Below, one piece after another: positions 23,349 through 29,862 of a stretch of 38,407 nucleotides of DNA. Origin of the DNA: a virus. The stretch is taken from IMG/VR virus record IMGVR_UViG_3300047546_000407, positions 1-38,407 of that record; one strand, 5' to 3'. Every line of letters starts with the position of its first letter. The stretch's first letter is position 1. The notes beneath the pieces are model-generated. The model searched no databases. It saw only the letters and a program-made list of their open reading frames with translations, and was not told the DNA's origin. The position numbers and the translations under genes were made by a program.

Positions 23349-24890
23349 TTAGTAGTACCCCGCATGCCGCCGGGATTTAAACGTGCGTTTCGGTTCCGGC
23401 TCGTCAGTCGGCAGTCGGATAAACCCGCCCTGCCTGAACCGCATCAGCGCCATTGTCGTACAGTCAACCAAGTCGTCGTGGCTGCCAAACGGGAAAGCTG
23501 CGACTTCTTCAACCAACTCCTCAGCCCACCGTGTCTCAGGCACCCACACCATGCCGCTCTTGATAATATCTGCGACTGAATTCAGTCGCGCGAGCTTGTC
23601 GCCCGTGCCGCGATGCGGGGTGTACTCCTGCACCGGGATACCCATGCGCCGTATCTCTTGGTAGAGCGGCGTGCCACTGGATTTCTTCTCGACGATGAAG
23701 GCATCAGGCTCCCAGTCGGTGTACTTCTCCATCGCCAACTCTTTTAACCCGTGAAACTCAACTCGATCCTTGATGCTGTTGAGCAGGATGATCTGCATGA
23801 AGTCATCCTCCTCCTCGTTCTTGAATACGCCCCACACCGTGATACCGGTGAAGTCGTTACGTGTATTCTTTTCTGCCGCAGCATCCAGCGTCATGATGAC
23901 GTATTCGCAAAGCGGGGGCCGCTCATCCTTCCACCATCGCCACCACTCGCGCTTAACAACCGCGCCTTCTTCCGCCGTGGGGTTCTGCTGATACTGCGCG
24001 TTCCACTGGAACACCGGCATAGACGCCTTGGTCTTGTGCAGCACCTCCAGCGGCATCCACTCCGGCCACAACGCTTTCTCTAGTATCTCGCCGTTCTCGT
24101 CCTCGACTTCAAGGATGGCTGGGAACTCGACCACTTCATACTGATCGGCCAACTCGTTCTGCGTCATGTCCCGGGTCACCCGCCCGGTCAGGTCGTCCAT
24201 ATGCCAGCGCGTCTGCACGAGACCGATACACCCTCCCGGCATGAGACGAGTGCGCGCACCGTAGGTAAACCACTCGTAAGCTTTATCGAAGACTTCAAAG
24301 TTACCGTTCAGCACATCCTGTTCGGAGTGCGGATCGTCGACGAGCAGCAGGTGAGCACCGCGTCCAGCGAGGGCCGACCCCACACCACAGGCAAAATACT
24401 CCCCACCTTCGGATGTATTCCACCGTCCCGCCGATTTACTGTCTTGTGCAAGTGATACGGTGGGAAAAATCGAGCGGTAAGCGTCGGTGTCGATGATGTT
24501 TCGCACCTTCCGACCAAAATCGACGGCCAGATCAGTGGTGTGCGAGACCATCAGCACCTTGCGATCAGGGAATTTGCCGAGATACCACGCCGGAAAATAG
24601 ATCGAAACAAGCTGGCTTTTGCCGTGGCGCGGTGGGATATTGACGCAAATTCGGTCTTTTTTACCTTCCGCCATCGCCATCAGCATGTTTGCAAGCTTGC
24701 GATGGTGTTTACCGACCTTGTAGTCGGGCTGAATCGCCTTACAGAACTCGATCAGGTCATCTCGGCACTTTTGCGCCGTGCGCCGACGCTCCAATTCTTC
24801 CGCGATGCGGAGAATTTCCTCTTGTTCCTGCGGTGTCAGCGTATGCAGGTTGTTATAGAGGTAGCGAAGCTCGGCTTCCGACAGATTCAT
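23349..24890 (-). CDS. terL: Terminase large subunit
   Basis: The 513-residue ATPase/nuclease drives DNA into the prohead and cuts it. Walker A is IPPRHGKSQ at about residues 85-93, Walker B LLLVDDPH at 181-188 and the coupling region LVQTRWHMDDLTGR. The nuclease domain begins with VIMTLDAAAEKNTRNDFTGI, where the Asp after L would bind metal, and has later acidic residues (DAFIVEKKSSG, SHDDLVD). The length is normal. The small subunit overlaps upstream by four bases and the portal follows. Confidence 0.96.
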   Translation of the reverse strand: MNLSEAELRYLYNNLHTLTPQEQEEILRIAEELERRRTAQKCRDDLIEFCKAIQPDYKVGKHHRKLANMLMAMAEGKKDRICVNIPPRHGKSQLVSIYFPAWYLGKFPDRKVLMVSHTTDLAVDFGRKVRNIIDTDAYRSIFPTVSLAQDSKSAGRWNTSEGGEYFACGVGSALAGRGAHLLLVDDPHSEQDVLNGNFEVFDKAYEWFTYGARTRLMPGGCIGLVQTRWHMDDLTGRVTRDMTQNELADQYEVVEFPAILEVEDENGEILEKALWPEWMPLEVLHKTKASMPVFQWNAQYQQNPTAEEGAVVKREWWRWWKDERPPLCEYVIMTLDAAAEKNTRNDFTGITVWGVFKNEEEDDFMQIILLNSIKDRVEFHGLKELAMEKYTDWEPDAFIVEKKSSGTPLYQEIRRMGIPVQEYTPHRGTGDKLARLNSVADIIKSGMVWVPETRWAEELVEEVAAFPFGSHDDLVDCTTMALMRFRQGGFIRLPTDEPEPKRTFKSRRHAGYY

Positions 24891-25489
24891 GCCTCACCCA
24901 GCCCCAATTCCTGCGCCAGATCGACCTTTTCACCGCCGATTTCCACGATTTCGGCTTCTTGCGCCTCGTCGGTGCCCATCAACTTACGCAGTTTCTCACG
25001 CAGGCGGTCTTCCAGTTCACTATTACTCTGGTGGGTGACCACAACTTCGCTGCGTTCAGTGAAAAGACCGACTTCCGTGATCTTGCCGATGAGTTCAAGG
25101 GCCTTGATACGCACCTTCGGGTCCTGATTCTCAGTTTCAAGGATCAGTTTGTTAGTAACTAGGTGGCGTAGCTGCTCTGCACGCTCGACAACCGCATGCG
25201 AATACTCTTCCAGCACGCTGCGGGTAAGCAGCACGGCTGCCGGGGTGGCCGGGGACAGCAGTTTGGGGGAGGGAGCTTGGCGTTGCTGATCTTCAGCGAG
25301 CGCGAATTCTTCGACGATCCGCGCCGCAACGTCCATATCTTCTTTGGTTGGATCGCCTACCTGCAGTCCCTCGCCTTCTAACACCTTAATGGTCTCGCAC
25401 GCTGCGTTCGCAGCCTGTACCAACTCGGGCGTTAGCGTGTTTTCAGGCGGCAGTGGGATGCCACTGTCCGGGGTGCAGACAATCGTCAT
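24887..25489 (-). CDS. Terminase small subunit candidate
   Basis: The 200 residues are helical and acidic, with KLLSPATPAAVLLTRSVLEE, HLVTNKLILETENQDPKVRI and KALELIGKITEVGLFTERSE in the middle. This region matches what I recall for small terminase-like proteins of environmental phages, and the position directly before the large subunit is the usual one. It would recognise the packaging site, perhaps one of the repeats just upstream. The DNA-binding helix-turn-helix is not obvious by eye. The start is the first ATG; no strong ribosome site is seen. Confidence 0.75.
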   Translation of the reverse strand: MTIVCTPDSGIPLPPENTLTPELVQAANAACETIKVLEGEGLQVGDPTKEDMDVAARIVEEFALAEDQQRQAPSPKLLSPATPAAVLLTRSVLEEYSHAVVERAEQLRHLVTNKLILETENQDPKVRIKALELIGKITEVGLFTERSEVVVTHQSNSELEDRLREKLRKLMGTDEAQEAEIVEIGGEKVDLAQELGLGEA

Positions 25490-25530
25490 GGAGGAAACGA
25501 ACTCCAGTTAGGTAATCCATGCGTTTCAAA

Positions 25531-25731
25531 GGCGGAGAGTAAGTCGGTCGGCACACGCAGCACCCAAAAACAGCAGTTAATGGAAGCACTCACTCTCCGC
25601 GCACGCAATATAGCATAGAAAACAAAAGGAGGTTGGGACTCCTGACGGGGGGTGTTTCTATATAGAGGGGGGTGGGGTCAGCTATAGATTAATTGTAGGG
25701 TGGAAGATTTGCGCAGACTATGGCGGAGAGT
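25531..25731. repeat. GCGGAGAGT triple repeat (two direct, one inverted)
   Basis: The 9-mer occurs at 25532-25540 and 25723-25731 on the plus strand and as ACTCTCCGC at 25592-25600. The first two copies in order form inverted arms 51 bases apart; the outer pair are direct repeats that share a preceding G. The sites could bind a regulator or the small terminase. They lie just upstream of the terminase genes. Confidence 0.65.
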
Positions 25732-25884
25732 TAAGGTGGTTTGGGTATGCCGGAACCAAGTGTGGGGAAACGCGAGTTTGTTGGAAATGTGGAACGTTGG
25801 TGTGGAATAGCAGAACAAGCGGCGCTCGGAGGACCCATTTCAGATTTGGGGGGTCGGGGGTCGGTGGGGTCGCGCCAGCCGCGT

Positions 25885-25915
25885 GGACAGACCGACAGCG
25901 TTGTCGGATTGTCGC
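25885..25915 (+). repeat. 30-nt hairpin family A, copy 1 (degenerate)
   Basis: The arms GGACAGACCGAC and GTCGGATTGTCG flank the loop AGCGTT. The inner five pairs are intact and four outer pairs can form; the internal loop is GA/AT in place of AA/AA. It lies about 90 bases before the start of the Ala/Lys-rich gene. Confidence 0.75.
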
Positions 25916-25935
25916 TGATTGCCAATCCCTGACAG

Positions 25936-25980
25936 CGGATACAAAAATCCGGATACTGCGAATCGTGGCAATGACGCCAC
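25936..25980 (+). promoter_or_regulatory. Two leader hairpins before the Ala/Lys-rich gene
   Basis: CGGAT with ATCCG (loop ACAAAA, 25936-25951) and GTGGC with GCCAC (loop AATGAC, 25965-25980) could fold in the message just upstream of the ribosome site AAAGGGAAACACC. Both are short, so either may be chance. Confidence 0.4.
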
Positions 25981-26003
25981 AAACAAACCGAAAGGGAAAC
26001 ACC

Positions 26004-26648
26004 ATGAAAGCGAACAACGCAACGCAAGCCACCGCCACCATCACGACGACCGCCGCGCCGGTCGCCCCGCTCGACCACGCGGCCATCAAGGCCAGCGCGG
26101 TTGACTTCGCCCGCTCTGAAGTGCTGGGGGATGAGGCGGTCAAGGCGCTGGCCAAAGTGCTCGGCGACACGCCCACGTTTACCCGCTGGGACCTGGTATT
26201 CACCGACTGGAAGCTGGCCTACGCTGGCGAGAAGGGCTGCTCCGCCGAGGCCGCGCAGAAGGCCGCCGAGCGTATGGCGCATCGGTTGAATGTGGCCTAC
26301 GGCCTTGAGAAGCCGAAGGCCGAGTCCAAAGCGGCGAAGGCGAAAGCCGAGCAACGCGAGGGCAAAGCGGCGCAGATCGACGCGGTCATCAAAACGCATG
26401 GTGCGGACGCGAGCAAGCTTCAAGCCGCTGCCGCAGAGGCGCTCAAGGCAGGCAAACCCGACGAAGCCTTGAGCCTGACGACCGCTGCCCTCAAGGTCGC
26501 CAAACAGGCCGAGGCCGAGAAAGTGAAAGCGGCGAAAGAAAAGCTCGCGGCGCGCTGGGAGGCAGTCGCGGAGGCAATCAAGGCCGCGAAGAAAAGCGGG
26601 ACCGATACGGTCCTCGCGAAGATCGAGAAAGCATTAAAAGGGAAGTAG
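26004..26648 (+). CDS. Ala/Lys-rich helical protein of unknown function
   Basis: From ATG 26004, behind AAAGGGAAACACC, the 214 residues begin with a Thr/Ala-rich part (MKANNATQATATITTTAAPV). A compact segment with conserved-looking aromatics follows (GDTPTFTRWDLVFTDWKLAY, ERMAHRLNVAYGLEKPKAES). Long Ala/Lys/Glu helices complete the protein (KLQAAAAEALKAGKPDEALS, KVAKQAEAEKVKAAKEKLAA). The helical end resembles histone H1-like or coiled-coil proteins in composition only. It is the first rightward gene, stands alone and has its own terminator, so it is probably expressed strongly and separately. I do not recognise it. Confidence 0.82.
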   Translation: MKANNATQATATITTTAAPVAPLDHAAIKASAVDFARSEVLGDEAVKALAKVLGDTPTFTRWDLVFTDWKLAYAGEKGCSAEAAQKAAERMAHRLNVAYGLEKPKAESKAAKAKAEQREGKAAQIDAVIKTHGADASKLQAAAAEALKAGKPDEALSLTTAALKVAKQAEAEKVKAAKEKLAARWEAVAEAIKAAKKSGTDTVLAKIEKALKGK

Positions 26649-26664
26649 TCTATCCCGCTCCACT

Positions 26665-26688
26665 AACCCGGCTTCGGCCGGGTTTTTT
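26665..26688 (+). terminator. Rho-independent terminator of the Ala/Lys-rich gene
   Basis: AACCCGGC pairs with GCCGGGTT across a TTCG loop, directly followed by TTTT. It lies 16 bases after the stop codon. Confidence 0.95.
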
Positions 26689-26805
26689 ATTGCCCACTAA
26701 GTTAGTAAGTCCTCACATACGGCTGGCGGATCGGACGGCAGGCTACTTGCACGCCGTTAGATTCGGCACCGGTACAGTCAAACCGGCGGACAGGGCAGAA
26801 GGCTT

Positions 26806-26832
26806 GATGCTAGTTCCCGAGCAGCGGGGAGC
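26806..26832 (+). repeat. Hairpin family B, copy 1
   Basis: The copy begins GATGCTAGTTCCCG and ends CGGGGAGC. TTCCCG pairs with CGGGGA over the loop AGCAG, and outer GC/GC pairs enclose an unpaired TAG. It differs from copy 2 at one base. Confidence 0.8.
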
Positions 26833-26855
26833 ACAGGGCGGAGGGGAGCGTCAGG

Positions 26856-26879
26856 TGATACGCTGCGTGCAGCGTATCA
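26856..26879. repeat. Perfect 11-bp palindrome
   Basis: TGATACGCTGC and GCAGCGTATCA flank only GT. On DNA this is a good dimer-binding site or cruciform; in RNA it would be a long stem with a tiny loop. There is no T run after it, so it is not a simple terminator. Confidence 0.85.
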
Positions 26880-26913
26880 TCCCGGGATTGGCCGTGTCAA
26901 CACTTTTTTGTCC

Positions 26914-26943
26914 GGACAAACCGACTTTTTTGTCGGAATGTCC
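26914..26943 (+). repeat. 30-nt hairpin family A, copy 2
   Basis: Arms GGACA-AA-CCGAC and GTCGG-AA-TGTCC with a TTTTTT loop. All ten pairs are intact. It lies in the gene-free region just before family B copy 2. Confidence 0.9.
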
Positions 26944-26946
26944 CCC

Positions 26947-26973
26947 GATGCTAGTTCCCGAGCAGCGGGAAGC
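26947..26973 (+). repeat. Hairpin family B, copy 2
   Basis: The copy begins GATGCTAGTTCCCG and ends CGGGAAGC. TTCCCG pairs perfectly with CGGGAA over AGCAG. It follows family A copy 2 by three bases. Confidence 0.85.
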
Positions 26974-27046
26974 GCGGGGTATTTCCAAATCGTGGACAGC
27001 GCTCATAAGAAAAAAATGATTACCACTTTTTGATAAGACGGATAAA

Positions 27047-27280
27047 GTTCCAAATGTTCCTGTGGATAAAATTTTGATGGTACTATTTACCGTTTACTAG
27101 AACATTTATAGACGGGTTCAGAGTTTGATAGTCTTTGCTGCCTAGTAATGACTAGCTACAGGTAGCTAGAAGTATCTAAAATTTCATGGGTTTTATACTG
27201 TTCCAAAGTTCCAGCAAAAAAAGTATGAATCCGGAAAATTGCAGTGGCCCGCGCGGAACAGTCTGCAGCCTAATGTTCCA
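27047..27280. other. Origin-like A/T-rich segment with DnaA box and GTTCC words
   Basis: TGTGGATAA at 27061-27069 is the exact complement of the consensus DnaA box TTATCCACA. GTTCC occurs at 27047, 27056, 27200, 27208 and 27275, four of these as GTTCCA, and CGGAAC lies at 27254. The whole segment is A/T-rich and gene-free between two gene blocks. This is suggestive of a replication origin but not proof. Confidence 0.5.
27152..27169. repeat. Inverted repeat CTAGCTAC / GTAGCTAG
   Basis: Two perfect 8-base arms separated by AG, within the A/T-rich segment. This is the form of an operator for a dimeric regulator. Confidence 0.7.
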
Positions 27281-27469
27281 CTTCGCAGCCCCATTTTTTC
27301 CAAAAAAAAAATCCATTCATTCTTTTCTACGTTCACTCCTAAGAACAGAATAGACTTATCAAGGACTTACCAGTCAACATATCGGTACTTATTGGTACAG
27401 TTTAGGACGGTGTGGGACGTTGTCAGATTTAACGCTGCTTACCAGCCCGCCTATAAGCCTTCCAAGCCC

Positions 27470-27498
27470 TTGACATTCTTTACCACTTTTGTTATACT
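27470..27498 (+). promoter_or_regulatory. Consensus sigma-70 promoter, extended -10
   Basis: TTGACA at 27470-27475 and TATACT at 27493-27498 are 17 bases apart, and TG precedes the -10 with one base between (TGTTATACT). This should be a strong promoter for host RNA polymerase. The start would be near 27505, giving a leader of about 90 bases that contains family A hairpin copy 3. Confidence 0.9.
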
Positions 27499-27544
27499 AT
27501 CGGTGTAGTAGAAATTCATTCGCAGCAAACACAATCAAGCCGCA

Positions 27545-27574
27545 GGACAAACCGACATGCGTGTCGGAAAGTCC
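27545..27574 (+). repeat. 30-nt hairpin family A, copy 3 (in the early leader)
   Basis: Arms GGACA-AA-CCGAC and GTCGG-AA-AGTCC around ATGCGT. Nine of ten pairs form; one A-A mismatch lies next to the internal loop. It ends 21 bases before the first early start codon. Confidence 0.9.
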
Positions 27575-27595
27575 CGGCAAACATGGAGAACCAAG

Positions 27596-27787
27596 ATGCA
27601 AGTAGATAACTATTACGGTGTAGGCGATCTCGCCCGAGTGGCCATGTGGATGGTGATGGGCGTGCAGGGTGAATACTTCACCACCCGGCTCGCTGCGCTG
27701 GAGCGCGCTGCTCGTGCGTTCCCGCTGGAAGACTTCCCGCAGTGGGAGGACCGGGTGCTGTCCCGTAACTTCTGGAAGGAGGTGTGA
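27596..27787 (+). CDS. First early gene, 63-residue protein
   Basis: The ATG follows ATGGAGAACCAAG. The protein MQVDNYYGVGDLARVAMWMV, then LAALERAARAFPLEDFPQWE, is soluble and has no recognised family. An in-frame ATG 13 codons earlier lies in the loop of the leader hairpin and has no ribosome site, so it is not used as the start here. The gene opens the rightward early block behind a strong promoter. Confidence 0.75.
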   Translation: MQVDNYYGVGDLARVAMWMVMGVQGEYFTTRLAALERAARAFPLEDFPQWEDRVLSRNFWKEV

Positions 27788-27788
27788 G

Positions 27789-28010
27789 ATGCCCCAACCC
27801 CACGACTACGACTGCACCCTGTGCGGCGACGATATATCCCCTGCCCGCTACAAGTTGGGCTACCGCACCTGCATGATGTGCGGCGAGGAAGCGGCACGGG
27901 CTATCCGCGCTGCATGGTGTGTGGCCCCACTGCATAAATCTAACTACATGCTGATTACTGACCGCCGCGATCTTGCGGGGCTTAACAATAAGGGGGGGAT
28001 CGTCAAGTGA
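27789..28010 (+). CDS. Zinc-finger phage protein, 73 residues
   Basis: Two CxxC pairs (YDCTLCGDD and TCMMCGEEAARA) form a four-Cys zinc site. The C-terminus CVAPLHKSNYMLITDRRDLA, then GLNNKGG, is one I recall from small conserved phage proteins. The ATG is two bases from the previous stop. It may bind DNA, RNA or a host protein; the function is not known. Confidence 0.82.
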   Translation: MPQPHDYDCTLCGDDISPARYKLGYRTCMMCGEEAARAIRAAWCVAPLHKSNYMLITDRRDLAGLNNKGGIVK

Positions 28011-28186
28011 GTGAGGAAAACCTGTTGGCGCTGCCGTTCGAGGAATACATCAACGTGCGGACCCGTTACGCGGTGCAGGTAGCACAGCGCACCAACCTTA
28101 TCGATATGGACTACGCAGCACTCGCACTGCTGCAGTCGATGTGGGCGCGGGAATACTGGATGAACAAAAACGTGGGAGGTGTGTAA
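28007..28186 (+). CDS. Small helical protein, 59 residues
   Basis: A GTG start overlaps the previous stop (GTGA) behind AGGGGGGGATC. The frame reads MSEENLLALPFEEYINVRTR and DYAALALLQSMWAREYWMNK, then GGV. Helical and acidic at the front. Not recognised. It overlaps the next start as TAATG, so the three early genes are translationally linked. Confidence 0.72.
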   Translation: MSEENLLALPFEEYINVRTRYAVQVAQRTNLIDMDYAALALLQSMWAREYWMNKNVGGV

Positions 28187-28929
28187 TGAGAGATCAGGGC
28201 GGGAAGATAATTTACGAGGGTGCTTCACTAATCAACGGCGAATCCATCGTGGTGGTAGCTACGTGGGGCACACGCAACCCCAAAACCGGCGACATGGTGC
28301 AGACGTGGATACTGCCAGCCGGGACCAGCCCCGTCGATGCAGTCAAGACCGGGGCGGACGAGGCGGTGTGTGGCGACTGTAAGCACAGGCCGGTAAATGG
28401 TAATAGCTGCTACGTCAACGTCTTTCACGCACCGCGTTCGGTGTATGCCTGCTACGAGCGTGGCGGTTACGAGCGGGTAGCACTCAACAGTGCAGGGATG
28501 AGGCGGCTCACCGAAAACAAAACCGTGCGCATCGGTAGCTACGGTGACCCGGCGGCAGTTCCCGTCAAGGTGTGGCGCTCGCTGCTCAAGCACGCGGCAG
28601 GGCACACGAGTTACACCCACCAGTGGAGACGCAGCGACAGGAACACGCAGGCGTTGAAGGCGTTCACGATGGCATCGGTGGACAGTGTGGCCGAGCAGAT
28701 GGACGCGCAGATGGCAGGCTGGCGCACGTTCCGCGTGCGCAGAGAAGACGAGAACGTCCTGCGGGGGGAGATCATGTGCCCGGCGAGTGAAGAAGCAGGT
28801 AAGCGGCGCACGTGCAGCACCTGCACGGCGTGCCGTGGGGTGGGAGAGGTAGCGAGCCGTGGGTTCCGTGGGGTGGCGATCGTCGCGCATGGTGCGCGGG
28901 CCAGTAACTACATCAAGCAGGCAGCGTAG
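28186..28929 (+). CDS. Conserved Cys-rich phage protein (DUF7227-like)
   Basis: The 247 residues carry CGDCKHRP early, GSYGDPAAVPVKVWRSLLKH, HTSYTHQWRRSD and ASVDSVAEQMDAQMAGWRTF in the middle, and CPASEEAGKRRTCSTCTACR with GVAIVAHG at the end. I recall this order of motifs from a widespread phage family of unknown function (DUF7227). The paired cysteines suggest a bound zinc or iron-sulphur cluster, but no complete enzyme signature such as radical SAM CxxxCxxC is present. It starts at the ATG overlapping the previous stop. Confidence 0.85.
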   Translation: MRDQGGKIIYEGASLINGESIVVVATWGTRNPKTGDMVQTWILPAGTSPVDAVKTGADEAVCGDCKHRPVNGNSCYVNVFHAPRSVYACYERGGYERVALNSAGMRRLTENKTVRIGSYGDPAAVPVKVWRSLLKHAAGHTSYTHQWRRSDRNTQALKAFTMASVDSVAEQMDAQMAGWRTFRVRREDENVLRGEIMCPASEEAGKRRTCSTCTACRGVGEVASRGFRGVAIVAHGARASNYIKQAA

Positions 28930-28954
28930 TAATAACTAACTTTGGAGAACGAGC

Positions 28955-29251
28955 ATGGCTAAGAAACAACCGAAACAAACGGCACTAGGTCGGCTGGTGG
29001 ACCAGTATGGGGAGCTGTCCGCGCAGATCGCCGAGCTTGAGAAAGTGAAGCAGGAGATACGCGTGCTGCTGTCAAACAGCGTGCAGACGAGCGCTGAGGG
29101 CGAGTTGTTCCGGGTGACCGTGTCGATGGTGCGCCGTGAGACTATGGACATGGAGGCAGTGCGTCAGGTGCTCTCGCCTGAGTTCCTCGCGCAGTTTACC
29201 AAGACCACAACGTCGGTGGCTGTGCGCTGCACGGCTAAGACTGGTAAATAA
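28955..29251 (+). CDS. Small coiled-coil phage protein, 98 residues
   Basis: An N-terminal coil (LVDQYGELSAQIAELEKVKQ) is followed by a beta-rich part (LFRVTVSMVRRETMDMEAVR, QVLSPEFLAQFTKTTTSVAV). The order E-F-R-V-T-V...R-R-E-T-x-D-M-E-A-V is familiar from small phage proteins, possibly of the recombination or single-strand-binding kind, but no firm family is named. TGGAGAACGAGC precedes the ATG. Confidence 0.8.
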   Translation: MAKKQPKQTALGRLVDQYGELSAQIAELEKVKQEIRVLLSNSVQTSAEGELFRVTVSMVRRETMDMEAVRQVLSPEFLAQFTKTTTSVAVRCTAKTGK

Positions 29252-29261
29252 GGAGAACAGC

Positions 29262-29561
29262 ATGAACAGCATCATCGTCACACCCATCAGCAACATCGGC
29301 AGAACCCACAAGACCGGCGGGCTGCACAAGGTATCCCGTCAGAAGATCGAGAGCATCCTCGGCTTTGAACCTAACGCTGAAGACGACCCGGACAAGGTCA
29401 CTGCGTCGTGGGCGTTCGATGTCTACCTGCCCAGCACGGGCGAGCACTACCCGTGCGCGGTGTGGGACTATCGGGGTTCGTTCGGCTGGGGCGCTGCGTC
29501 TTGCTACGGTAACCCGGACGCACTTGCTGCTGTGTTTGGTGAACACTACACGGGGTATTGA
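29262..29561 (+). CDS. Unknown early protein, 99 residues
   Basis: The ATG lies behind AAGGAGAACAGC. The protein MNSIIVTPISNIGRTHKTGG has a polar front and a Tyr/Trp/Gly-rich end (YPCAVWDYRGSFGWGAASCY), which suggests a compact beta fold. It has no membrane segment. Not recognised. The stop overlaps neither neighbour; the next start is two bases on. Confidence 0.78.
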   Translation: MNSIIVTPISNIGRTHKTGGLHKVSRQKIESILGFEPNAEDDPDKVTASWAFDVYLPSTGEHYPCAVWDYRGSFGWGAASCYGNPDALAAVFGEHYTGY

Positions 29562-29562
29562 G

Positions 29563-29862
29563 ATGAAGATAAAGACAAGTGAGTTGAGCGGCGCTGCCCT
29601 TGATTGGGCGGTGAACATGGCCGATGGGCTGCACGGTGTGCTTGCCCCGGTGGCGTATAGCCGTGACTGGTCCTTCGGCGGCCCGATCATCGAGCAGGAG
29701 TGGATCGGGTTGGATTATTACCCCGATAGCGGGTTGTGGCATGCAGGAACCTGCGAGGGGACTGTATGGGGTATGGGTAGGACGCCACTGATCGCAGCGA
29801 TGCGCTGCTACGTTATCAGCAGGCTTGGTGACGTGGTTGAAATACCGGAGGAAGTGAAATGA
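29563..29862 (+). CDS. NinX / DUF2591 family phage protein
   Basis: The 99 residues fit the family closely. The start MKIKTSELSGAALDWAVNMA, the middle YSRDWSFGGPIIEQEWIGLD, and the end GRTPLIAAMRCYVISRLGDV followed by E-I-P-E-E match the conserved segments of NinX/DUF2591. The family is common in early or nin-like regions of phages; its biochemical role is unknown. It overlaps the next gene as ATGA. Confidence 0.9.
   Translation: MKIKTSELSGAALDWAVNMADGLHGVLAPVAYSRDWSFGGPIIEQEWIGLDYYPDSGLWHAGTCEGTVWGMGRTPLIAAMRCYVISRLGDVVEIPEEVK

Larger units (their letters stand above)
25490..26003. promoter_or_regulatory. Divergent intergenic control region
   Basis: This 514-base gap lies between the leftward late genes and the rightward early genes. 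It holds three copies of GCGGAGAGT in two orientations, two clusters of G runs, a degenerate copy of the 30-nt hairpin and two smaller hairpins near the right edge. TATA-like stretches occur (TCTATATAGAG near 25657, CTATAGATTAATT near 25682), but no -35/-10 pair is convincing. It is the natural place for the late promoter and perhaps the packaging site. Confidence 0.6.
26689..27469. other. Gene-free region with hairpins and origin-like features
   Basis: No convincing gene is seen here. The left half (to about 27,000) is G/C-rich and packed with hairpins: two near-identical 27-base family B repeats, a 24-base palindrome and one family A hairpin. The right half is A/T-rich with a consensus DnaA box, repeated GTTCC words and an 8-bp inverted repeat. 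This looks like a replication origin or regulatory region rather than decayed coding sequence. Confidence 0.65.

Noticed and set aside
25655-25695. TATA-like words TCTATATAGAG and CTATAGATTAATT as promoters
   Set aside because: No acceptable -35 at 16-18 bases in either direction, so no promoter is called there.
25797-26003. N-terminal extension of the Ala/Lys-rich gene
   Set aside because: The added part covers hairpins and G-rich tracts with Arg/Gly-rich random-looking sequence; AAAGGGAAACACC points to ATG 26004.
25733-26423. Minus-strand frames opposite the Ala/Lys-rich gene
   Set aside because: Arg/Leu/Gly-rich antisense products with no start site or family likeness.
26690-27019. 109-codon frame in the gene-free region
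   Set aside because: It runs through both family B repeats, the palindrome and family A copy 2; the product simply translates hairpins twice (LVPEQR), and no ribosome site is seen.
27557-27595. ATG in the loop of family A copy 3 as a start codon
   Set aside because: It has no ribosome site, lies in a structured loop, and other copies have no ATG there. The downstream ATG has GGAG at good distance.
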